The translations under genes and the position numbers were made by a program. DNA of 12,050 bases, taken from assembly GCA_964600075.1 (NCBI GenBank), contig CAZRIE010000127.1, forward strand, positions 1 to 12,050, written 5' to 3'. The notes below the pieces were generated by a model. It worked only from the letters and a program-made list of their open reading frames with translations. It did no database searches and had not been told where the DNA came from. Below are positions 1 through 5,493 of the stretch, piece by piece. Numbering within the stretch: position 1 is the stretch's first letter; every line of letters starts with the position of its first letter. The stretch is from CAZRIE01 sp964600075. GTDB lineage: Bacteria > Bacteroidota > Bacteroidia > Flavobacteriales > Flavobacteriaceae.

Positions 1-52
1 CTAAGTTATTAATCAACCATTTATCTATGATGACATATCCTTTGTCTGGCAT

Positions 53-87
53 AAAAAAATATAGCCGTTGCTGTGCAACGGCTATAT
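53..87 (-). terminator. Intrinsic terminator, minus strand
   Basis: A perfect inverted repeat pairs 59-71 with 75-87 around a 3-base loop (TGT). Seven A residues at 53-59 become a U-tract after the stem when read on the minus strand. The plus strand has CCCCTA after the stem and no T-run, so the element works leftward. No intact minus-strand gene lies upstream of it (88-540), so what it terminates is unclear: a decayed gene, a small RNA or antisense transcription. Confidence 0.75.
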
Positions 88-497
88 CCCCTACTAATTA
101 AAATAATAACTATTTACCTATAAGATTTTAAAAAACTTGAAACGTTACATTTTAAATGCCATTTATTAGGTTCCCGCTTTGGCCTATGATTTCACAAGTA
201 AAAAAATTCATGTTTTTTTCGGCACTTCAAAAACTATAATCCGTGGACTACAGGCAGTTCTTGCAACGCAAAAAATACCTTAGATAGCAACGGAAAAAAC
301 CATCTTTAAGATGTCGAGAGCCGCATCGAAATAATTTTGAATCCCATCCATTAAGTCACCCTGAGTTTATCAATCTGGGTACTTCAAGGGTCGGGAATCT
401 ATCGTCAAAATACCAATAATTACGATTTAAGAAATTTTTTAACAACAACTTTTGGGTATTTGACCACGTCTAAACGCCAGTTCGCAACAACACATTT
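88..497. other. Gene-free stretch, possibly decayed coding DNA
   Basis: No convincing open reading frame is present in any frame. At about 319-352 one plus-strand frame reads SRIEIILNPI. Just upstream another frame reads IATEKTIFKMSRA. Together they loosely recall the end of an OmpA-type peptidoglycan-binding domain, which often has N-K-T-x-x-G-R-x-x-N-R-R-I-E-I. The match is short and needs a frameshift and several substitutions, so it is only a hint of a relic. Apart from the minus-strand terminator at the left edge I see nothing else here. Confidence 0.3.
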
Positions 498-525
498 TTG
501 TTGGCCATTGTTTTTTATACATTAG
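498..525 (+). promoter_or_regulatory. Possible Bacteroidota-type promoter
   Basis: TTG at 498-500 is followed after 17 bases by TACATTAG at 518-525. This matches five of the six fixed bases of the flavobacterial -33/-7 pattern (TTG, then TAnnTTTG, spacing about 17-23). It lies 26 bp before the ATG of the small membrane peptide gene at 551. The match is imperfect and AT-rich DNA gives such hits by chance. Confidence 0.3.
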
Positions 526-550
526 TAAAAGAATTAAAAAACATACCCCC

Positions 551-706
551 ATGTCTGAAAGATTAAAAAGCTCCATGTACTTAGCAGGTTTTGTAATCGC
601 ATCTCTAATCTATTATAACCAAACGAATATCGACCAAGCTCCCCAAACGGTCGAAATGGCAGCTACAGGTATGGAACAAGTTTCAGAAATAGCCGCCTTG
701 GATTAA
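551..706 (+). CDS. Small single-span membrane peptide, 51 aa, unknown function
   Basis: The frame starts with ATG and encodes 51 residues. It begins MSERLKSSM, followed by a hydrophobic stretch at about residues 9-22 (YLAGFVIASLIYY), then a polar, acidic tail ending EIAALD. This fits a short single-pass membrane peptide with a charged N-terminus. I recognise no named family. Support for it being real comes from its setting: a possible promoter just upstream, a strong intrinsic terminator 31 bp after the stop, and sensible codon use. It would be a monocistronic unit. There is no Shine-Dalgarno sequence (ACATACCCCC precedes the ATG), as is usual in Bacteroidota. The chief alternative is a chance frame. 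Confidence 0.6.
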   Translation: MSERLKSSMYLAGFVIASLIYYNQTNIDQAPQTVEMAATGMEQVSEIAALD

Positions 707-737
707 CAATATACATTACGAACAACCTACTTTTTTT

Positions 738-766
738 GGGCGAAGATAAAATCTTCGCCCTTTTTT
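738..766 (+). terminator. Intrinsic terminator, plus strand
   Basis: A perfect 10-bp stem pairs GGGCGAAGAT (738-747) with ATCTTCGCCC (751-760) around an AAA loop, followed directly by six T residues (761-766). It ends the transcript of the 51-residue peptide gene and separates it from the Spy-like gene downstream. Confidence 0.9.
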
Positions 767-877
767 ATACCCAATATTCACTTCTCCATCTTGTTAAGAA
801 AATTATAAAATCTGAAGGGCCATTAAACCAAAAGGGAATTGCTTTGTCTTATACCCGAAATCTTAAAAAACAAACAG

Positions 878-1324
878 ATGAAAAAAGTAATTGTAATACT
901 ATTATTTATGGTCGGATTGACCGCTATGGCGCAAAAGGGTGAAAATCGACATCATGATGAAATGAAAAACCTGACCCCAGAGCAAACGGCCACGCTGCAG
1001 ACCAAAAAAATGACCTTGGCATTGGACCTGACCCAGGGCCAACAAACAAAGATCCAAGGCATAAACTTGGAAAAGGCCAAAGCGCGTAAAACAAAAATGG
1101 AAGAGCGTAAAGCCGCGAAAGAAAGCGGTGAGGCTAAAAAACCGAACTCCGAAGAACGCTACGCCATGCAAAATGCACGATTAGATCAAATGATTGCCCA
1201 AAAGGGCGAAATGAAAGGTATACTTTCTGCAGACCAATATGAAAAATGGGGGAAGATGGCTCATCACAAGGGGAAGCATGGAAAGCGAAAAGGAAAAGAT
1301 ATCAAACGAAAAGCCGAAAAATAA
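878..1324 (+). CDS. Spy/CpxP-like periplasmic protein with LTxxQ motifs (DUF4890-like)
   Basis: This is a 148-residue exported protein. The ATG at 878 was chosen over an in-frame upstream ATG at 839 because it puts a clean signal peptide at the start: MKKVIVILLFMVGLTAMA, with cleavage likely near A18. The mature part is helical and highly charged. It has three LTxxQ-type motifs: LTPEQ (32-36), LTQGQ (51-55) and LSADQYEKW (116-124). The tail (129-148) is very rich in Lys, His and Arg. LTxxQ repeats mark the Spy/CpxP group of periplasmic chaperone or stress sensors, and Bacteroidota have many short homologues annotated DUF4890. A role in envelope stress or metal binding is inference from the family; the His/Lys-rich tail would allow metal or nucleic acid contact but does not prove it. 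The gene stands alone between two terminators. Confidence 0.85.
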   Translation: MKKVIVILLFMVGLTAMAQKGENRHHDEMKNLTPEQTATLQTKKMTLALDLTQGQQTKIQGINLEKAKARKTKMEERKAAKESGEAKKPNSEERYAMQNARLDQMIAQKGEMKGILSADQYEKWGKMAHHKGKHGKRKGKDIKRKAEK

Positions 1325-1348
1325 TAAGAGCTTCATTTTTGATGTAGG

Positions 1349-1384
1349 GCCGTTCACCTAAAGGTGGGCGGCTTTTTATTTTTT
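1349..1384 (+). terminator. Intrinsic terminator, plus strand
   Basis: A 10-bp stem pairs GCCGTTCACC (1349-1358) with GGTGGGCGGC (1363-1372), including two G-U pairs, around a TAAA loop. A T-rich run follows (1373-1384, one A inside). It closes the Spy-like gene, which ends 24 bp upstream. Confidence 0.85.
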
Positions 1385-1401
1385 AACAACAGCTTAAAAC
1401 C

Positions 1402-1425
1402 TACAAACGTTTATAGTCGTTTGTA
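1402..1425. repeat. Short inverted repeat in intergenic DNA
   Basis: TACAAACG (1402-1409) and CGTTTGTA (1418-1425) are perfect 8-bp inverted arms with an 8-base spacer. The layout would suit a dimeric regulator site or a small hairpin. It sits at the left edge of the AT-rich patch, 130 bp before the next start codon. No function can be read from it. Confidence 0.3.
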
Positions 1426-1554
1426 CTTATCTGTACACATTTACCGCGCACTTGAGGCCATCTATGCTTGTTTTCTTCCGATTTTTAACTGAGTTTTGAC
1501 TATTCACTATATATCAAAGTTACCTGCAAGCATAAAAACTTGATAATAATAAAA

Positions 1555-1776
1555 ATGAATGAAACAGTCAGAAAAAAAATAATTGGCATTTGCAATGACA
1601 AGATTGAGAAAAAGGGAGAAAATGTCGGACTTTCATTTTATGCATTTTTTGCTAATAAAAATGACAATCCTGAATCATTAATGGAAGTCGCTGAATGGTG
1701 GATTATGACACATAAGCTCAATCATTTTGAAAAAGCTATTAAAATAAGAGAGATGATTAAAAACGAATTATTATAA
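1555..1776 (+). CDS. Small conserved hypothetical protein, 73 aa (possibly DUF6500)
   Basis: The 73-residue product starts at the ATG at 1555; an in-frame TTG at 1540 would add five residues (LIIIK) and looks less likely. No signal peptide or membrane segment is visible, so it should be cytosolic. It opens with a basic helix (VRKKIIGICNDKIEKKGENVG), then LSFYAFFANKND, and ends with an amphipathic helix containing two Trp (EVAEWWIMTHKLNHFEKA). From memory this pattern resembles the short DUF6500 family found in flavobacteria and other marine bacteria, but I cannot confirm that here. No function is known to me. Base composition is clearly AT-rich (one 60-bp line counts 19 G+C), like the three genes that follow and unlike the cluster starting at 3381. 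A plausible accessory gene. Confidence 0.7.
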   Translation: MNETVRKKIIGICNDKIEKKGENVGLSFYAFFANKNDNPESLMEVAEWWIMTHKLNHFEKAIKIREMIKNELL

Positions 1777-1802
1777 TTGAGTGAAATAATCTTAAAAATC
1801 AC

Positions 1803-2105
1803 TTGATATATTTAACACAATTAATTTACGTAGTTGAAGGACAAGAAGATCTATTTCATCAATTTGAGGAAATGGCAACACCAACGGTTTTAAAATATAA
1901 TGGACGACTTATATTACGAATTCGACCATATAAAATCAATAATTGAAAGTAATATTGAGGTTCCATATAAAATTCATCTTGTGGAATTTGATACAGAACA
2001 AGATTTTGGGATTTTAAAAAAAATGATAAGCGAAAAAAATTCTTGCATCTAAAAGAACAGTCTATCAAATCGACTATTCTAATTCAAGGAAAAAGATTGA
2101 ATTGA
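1803..2105 (+). pseudogene. DUF1330-like protein, disrupted by two compensating single-base indels
   Basis: Joining three stretches gives one coherent protein of about 100 residues. Frame one from TTG at 1803 reads TQLIYVVEGQE, then VLKYNGRLILRIRP up to 1928. The next frame, from about 1930, reads VPYKIHLVEFDTEQDF. After an A8 run at 2016-2023 the original frame returns with NDKRKKFLHLKEQ, SIKSTILIQG and a stop at 2103. The first event equals one inserted base near 1929 and the second one missing A in the homopolymer. Without them frame one stops at TGA 1944-1946. The pattern (hydrophobic first strand, P-x-x-x-K-Y-G-R, a central L-V-E-F strand, a final I-L-I-Q-G strand) fits the ferredoxin-like dimeric fold of DUF1330. 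The start codon is TTG where homologues I recall have ATG. Decay is likely, but a sequencing error in the A-run cannot be excluded. Confidence 0.8.
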
Positions 2106-2146
2106 GCAAAAGCCAGCTTTACAAAACAGGCTCAGTCAAAATATAG

Positions 2147-2179
2147 TGTAAACTATGTCCCTTTAATTCTGTAAACTAT
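2147..2179. repeat. Direct repeat TGTAAACTAT x2
   Basis: TGTAAACTAT occurs at 2147-2156 and again at 2170-2179, 23 bp apart start to start, just before the cupin gene. The surrounding bases (GTGTAAACTATGTCC) recall the G-T-G-T-A-A-A that sits in the terminal repeats of IS256-type elements. No transposase is present, so this would be at most a leftover end. A pair of operator half-sites for the cupin gene is the other reading. Confidence 0.35.
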
Positions 2180-2204
2180 CTACCTTAACTAACATATAAA
2201 CATT

Positions 2205-2708
2205 ATGAATCCAATTGATACTATAATACGCGAATTAGATTTAGAACCACATCCAGAAGGCGGCTATTTTAAAGAGACTTACAGAAGTCTTGGAGAAATT
2301 ACTAAAGAGAGTTTAGGACAGAATTATAGCGGTAAAAGAAATTATTCTACCTGTATTTATTTTCTTTTAACTTCAGATAATTTTTCAGCGTTACATAGAA
2401 TTAAGCAAGACGAAATTTGGCATTTTTATGACGGCTCTCCTATACGCCTACATATCATTTCCGAATTAGGAATTCATTCACATCATCTTATTGGACGTGA
2501 TATTAGCAAAGGAGAAACTCCTCAATTTATTGTTCCAGGCGGTTGTTGGTTTGCAGCTGAAGTCGTAAATAGAAATACATATTCTTTAATTGGTTGCACA
2601 GTATCTCCTGGATTTAGCTTTGAAGATTTTGAGCTTAAAACCAGAAAAGAGCTTCTTTCCTTGTTTCCTGACCATGAAGAAATAATATCAAAATTAACAC
2701 ATCATTGA
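2205..2708 (+). CDS. Cupin_5 (DUF985) family protein
   Basis: The 167-residue protein is complete and cytosolic, with no signal sequence. It carries the DUF985 hallmarks in order: HPEGGYFKETYRS (16-28), CIYFLLTSDNFSALHRI (50-66), DEIWHFYDGSP (69-79), FIVPGGCWFAAE (108-119) and CTVSPGFSFEDFEL (131-144). H64, E70 and H73 are the probable metal- or ligand-facing cupin residues. The length matches the usual 150-170 residues. The family includes yeast YML079w and adopts a single cupin barrel; its substrate is unknown, although a nucleotide- or sugar-like ligand has been suggested for relatives. It lies in the AT-rich patch (one 60-bp line counts only 14 G+C) between the broken DUF1330-like gene and a GNAT gene, with about 100-200 bp either side, so it is probably transcribed on its own. 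Confidence 0.92.
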   Translation: MNPIDTIIRELDLEPHPEGGYFKETYRSLGEITKESLGQNYSGKRNYSTCIYFLLTSDNFSALHRIKQDEIWHFYDGSPIRLHIISELGIHSHHLIGRDISKGETPQFIVPGGCWFAAEVVNRNTYSLIGCTVSPGFSFEDFELKTRKELLSLFPDHEEIISKLTHH

Positions 2709-2906
2709 AATACTATTGCCAGCGGCGTATCTTATGAATAATGCGTCTGATTGTTATTTGAGTTGAAATCCCTACTTTTTAACTAACTTTCAATCCAACG
2801 GATAAAAACGAAACCGCAAAACACCCTTTCATTTAGAATAACGTTGTGTTTCATTAAAAATATCAGAATTAATCTACGCTAAATAGTACTTGCCCGAAAG
2901 AAGAAA

Positions 2907-3359
2907 ATGAATATAATATCGGTAAGGGAAAATCCCAACTACAAAAATATAGCCATAGCATATTTTCAACAAAGCTGGAAAAGTGTGTTGCCCATAATAT
3001 ATGAGGATTGCATTACTCATAGTATAGGAGCAAATAATTCTTTACCGCAATGGTATTTACTTAAAAAAGGCAGTGAAATAATAGGTTGTGCCGGACTTAT
3101 TACAAATGATTTTATAAGTCGAGGGGATTTATATCCATGGGTTTGCGCACTATTCATTGACGAAAATCATCGAGGTACTGGTTATGGTTCATTATTGATA
3201 GAAAAAGCGAAGACAGATGCCAAAAAAGCTGGATTTGGATATGTATACTTGTGCACTAGCCATATTGGATATTATGAAAAATATAATTTCAAATATATAG
3301 GTCAAGGATACCATCCTTGGGGGGAGCAATCTAGGATTTATGAATTGGAATTAGAATAA
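2907..3359 (+). CDS. GNAT family N-acetyltransferase
   Basis: This is a 150-residue single-domain GNAT enzyme, expected to transfer an acetyl group from acetyl-CoA to an amine. The motif A strand and pyrophosphate loop are clear at 78-100: WVCALFIDENHRGTGYG, where R89-G-T-G-Y-G94 fits the Q/R-x-x-G-x-G/A signature. Motif B follows with YLCTSHIGYYEKYNFKYIG (114-132), the usual Y-E-K-x-x-F segment. The N-terminal half has the acceptor-side helices (YFQQSWKSVLPIIYED). The acceptor cannot be told from sequence; close relatives act on aminoglycosides, polyamines or protein N-termini. GAAAGAAG stands 5 bp before the ATG and may act as a weak ribosome site. It is the last gene of the AT-rich patch. 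The esterase gene starts 21 bp after its stop, so read-through is possible, but the jump in base composition suggests different origins. Confidence 0.92.
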   Translation: MNIISVRENPNYKNIAIAYFQQSWKSVLPIIYEDCITHSIGANNSLPQWYLLKKGSEIIGCAGLITNDFISRGDLYPWVCALFIDENHRGTGYGSLLIEKAKTDAKKAGFGYVYLCTSHIGYYEKYNFKYIGQGYHPWGEQSRIYELELE

Positions 3360-3380
3360 AAAAAGCTATCAATTTCGACC

Positions 3381-4220
3381 ATGAAAACACAAATCCTATT
3401 CCTTGTTATAATTCTTCTAGTTTCCTCTTGTAAAAAAGAACAAGACTCAAGAAAAATCAACTTCCCAAAGACCGTAAATCAGGTCGAAGAAATGCCGAGT
3501 CCTGATAATTTGTGGCTATTCATTATGGCAGGGCAATCGAATATGGCAGGGCGCGGCTTCGTTGAACCACAAGACACCATTGCGAACAAAAGAATATTGA
3601 CTATTGATGCGACCGGCCAATGGGTGTATGCCAAAGAACCGTTACACTTCTACGAACCCAACCTTACAGGCTTGGATTGTGGACTATCTTTTGCCCATAC
3701 CCTCTTAGAAAACATTCCAGAGGGAATTTCAATTGGGGTAATTCCCTGTGCCGTTGGGGGCAGTGCGATTGAACAGTGGTTAGGCGATGAAACCTTCCGT
3801 GGAGTACAGCTTCTTTCGAATTTTAAAAGCAAGGTCGCCGAAGCCCAAAAAAAGGGAACGATTAAAGGCATCCTATGGCATCAAGGAGAAAGTAACGCCA
3901 AACCCGAACTGATTCCTAATTATGCGGCCAACTTGAATGAACTAACCGTTACGTTCAGGTCAATCGCGGAAAATGATTCCTTACCTATTTTTATTGGGCA
4001 ACTTGGCTCTTATGCTTCCCCTATTGAAAAACGCAACCGCTGGGGTTCCATAAATTCTGTAATAAGCGATTTTACTCAAACGGTAACGCATACCTATGTT
4101 ATAAATACCCAAGATTTAGTACATAAAGGGGATACGGTGCATTTTGATTCCAAATCACAAAGATTGATGGGCAAACGGTTCGCCATCAAATATCTTGAGA
4201 CTGCAAAGCCGACCCCATAG
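3381..4220 (+). CDS. SGNH/SASA-domain esterase lipoprotein (sialate O-acetylesterase or CE6 type)
   Basis: This 279-residue lipoprotein begins MKTQILFLVIILLVSSC, with lipobox LVSSC and acylated Cys at C17. The enzyme domain runs from about residue 44 to 270. The SGNH block with the nucleophile is MAGQSNMAGRG (S53), the G-x-S-N form typical of the SASA/DUF303 and CE6 families. The W-H-Q-G-E-S-N block is at 166-172, and the catalytic Asp/His pair is D251 and H254 in DTVHFD. Families with these blocks remove acetyl groups from sialic acids or from xylan and other plant or algal glycans. The Cys-anchored N-terminus places the enzyme on the envelope or cell surface. It is the first gene of a four-gene set of exported proteins and likely acts with the second esterase at 7008. 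The substrate is inferred only to be an acetylated glycan. Confidence 0.88.
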   Translation: MKTQILFLVIILLVSSCKKEQDSRKINFPKTVNQVEEMPSPDNLWLFIMAGQSNMAGRGFVEPQDTIANKRILTIDATGQWVYAKEPLHFYEPNLTGLDCGLSFAHTLLENIPEGISIGVIPCAVGGSAIEQWLGDETFRGVQLLSNFKSKVAEAQKKGTIKGILWHQGESNAKPELIPNYAANLNELTVTFRSIAENDSLPIFIGQLGSYASPIEKRNRWGSINSVISDFTQTVTHTYVINTQDLVHKGDTVHFDSKSQRLMGKRFAIKYLETAKPTP

Positions 4221-4295
4221 CATTCGTTTTTAAAATGAGTCGTACAGGAACTCGTCTGCTTTTCATATCTTTAAGCGAGGCCACACTTCCCGACG

Positions 4296-5468
4296 ATGAA
4301 ACAACCGAATAAAAGAAGAACCTTCGTAAAAAACACTGCCCTAATGAGTTTAGGGTTACCATTGCTCGGCACGAATATCATCTCATGCAAATCTGAAACG
4401 AAATCTTCAAAATCTACCAAAAACGGGATACCGAAAAGTCTACGTATCCTAATTTTAGGTGGTACGAGCTTCTTGGGTCCACATCAAATTGGCTATGCCA
4501 TTTCGAGGGGTCATTCAGTTACTACATTTACCCGCGGAAAGAGTAAACCCACAGTGCATCAAGAACTTTTTGATAAAGTCGAGCAACTTATTGGAGATCG
4601 TGAAAACGACCTAACAGCCTTAAAAAAAGGCACTTGGGACGTCGTTATCGACAACTCGGGCCACAAAGCCGAATGGACGAAAAATACAACCGCCATGCTT
4701 AAAGACAGGGTCAACCTTTATGTATACACCTCATCTACAGGTGTCTACTACCCTTATTTAGAAAGAGATATTGGGGAAAGCACTAAAGTCTTGACCAACC
4801 TACCCGAAGGCATTGAAGACGAAGAAATCAAAATGGAGTATAGTTATGGGGTGATGAAGACCAATTCTGAAAATGAAACTATCAACGCTTTTGGCGAAGA
4901 TCGTTCCCTTATAGTGAGACCCACGTACATGATGGGCCCTGCTGATAAATCGGACCGTTTTATTTACTGGCCCATTCGACTATCAAAAGGAGGTAAAATT
5001 ATGGTGCCCGGCAAACCTAAAGACCCCGTACAATATATCGATGTTCGCGATGTGGCCGAATGGACCATAAGCTCCATTGAAGAAAAAAGAACAGGCACGT
5101 TTAACGTTGTCGGTCCGAAAGAAGGACAAACCATGCCCGAATTTGTTCGTCATGGCCAATCGGTATTCGATGTGAAGTCGACTTTCGTACTAGTCGATGA
5201 TTACGAATTTCTGAAAGAAAATGGAGTACCTTACATCGTACCTTGGATAATGCCCGAAGGAGACAATTATGGCTCGGCACTCGTCGACAATCAAAAAGCG
5301 CTAGAAGCAGGTTTGACGTTTAGAACCCTCGAAGATTCCATAAAAGATACTTTTCAATGGTGGAATTCAGATGCCTTGACCAATGAAAGAAGAAACGAAT
5401 TTGAGCAAAAAGAGGGCTCCATATTCCTACAGGAAAAAGAAATACTTGAAAGATGGAAAGCCCGTTAA
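4296..5468 (+). CDS. Tat-exported lipoprotein of the NAD(P)-dependent epimerase/dehydratase family
   Basis: The 390-residue product combines an export signal with a Rossmann enzyme. The N-terminus NKRRTFVKNTALMSLGLP is a good twin-arginine motif (R7-R8-x-F-V-K) followed by a hydrophobic core and a possible lipobox IISC (C31). The nucleotide-binding loop GGTSFLG is at 55-61 after the ILIL strand, as in extended short-chain dehydrogenases. TSSTGVYY (145-152) supplies the catalytic Ser/Thr region, and Y184-G-V-M-K188 is the YxxxK active pair. VRPTYMMGP and the later PVQYIDVRDVAEW segment are typical of sugar epimerases and reductases. Tat export would let it fold around its cofactor first. Members acting outside the cytoplasm are known among Bacteroidota sugar oxidoreductases, but this substrate is unknown. 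It lies 75 bp after the esterase and 25 bp before the propeller gene. Confidence 0.87.
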   Translation: MKQPNKRRTFVKNTALMSLGLPLLGTNIISCKSETKSSKSTKNGIPKSLRILILGGTSFLGPHQIGYAISRGHSVTTFTRGKSKPTVHQELFDKVEQLIGDRENDLTALKKGTWDVVIDNSGHKAEWTKNTTAMLKDRVNLYVYTSSTGVYYPYLERDIGESTKVLTNLPEGIEDEEIKMEYSYGVMKTNSENETINAFGEDRSLIVRPTYMMGPADKSDRFIYWPIRLSKGGKIMVPGKPKDPVQYIDVRDVAEWTISSIEEKRTGTFNVVGPKEGQTMPEFVRHGQSVFDVKSTFVLVDDYEFLKENGVPYIVPWIMPEGDNYGSALVDNQKALEAGLTFRTLEDSIKDTFQWWNSDALTNERRNEFEQKEGSIFLQEKEILERWKAR

Positions 5469-5493
5469 CGAATAGAAAACAACATTACATAAA

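Noticed and set aside
1..52. Minus-strand frame from ATG at 52 leaving the window (MPDKGYVIIDKWLINNL)
   Set aside because: The ATG follows directly on the U-tract of a terminator with no room for a leader or ribosome site, and 17 residues are too few to judge.
736..942. Plus-strand frame beginning in the terminator at 738-766
   Set aside because: It starts inside a hairpin and overlaps the start of the Spy-like gene in another frame; the product resembles nothing.
1859..2068. 69-residue minus-strand frame
   Set aside because: It lies opposite the broken DUF1330-like gene, whose plus-strand reading gives a far more protein-like sequence.
2709..2906. Integron attC-like or attachment site between the cupin and GNAT genes (AACGTTGTG)
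   Set aside because: The motif does not fit the GTTRRRY consensus and no paired RYYYAAC arm or integrase is seen.
4235..4312. 25-codon plus-strand frame overlapping the epimerase start (MSRTGTRLLFISLS...)
   Set aside because: No sign of a leader-peptide function, no attenuator hairpin and no conservation evidence.
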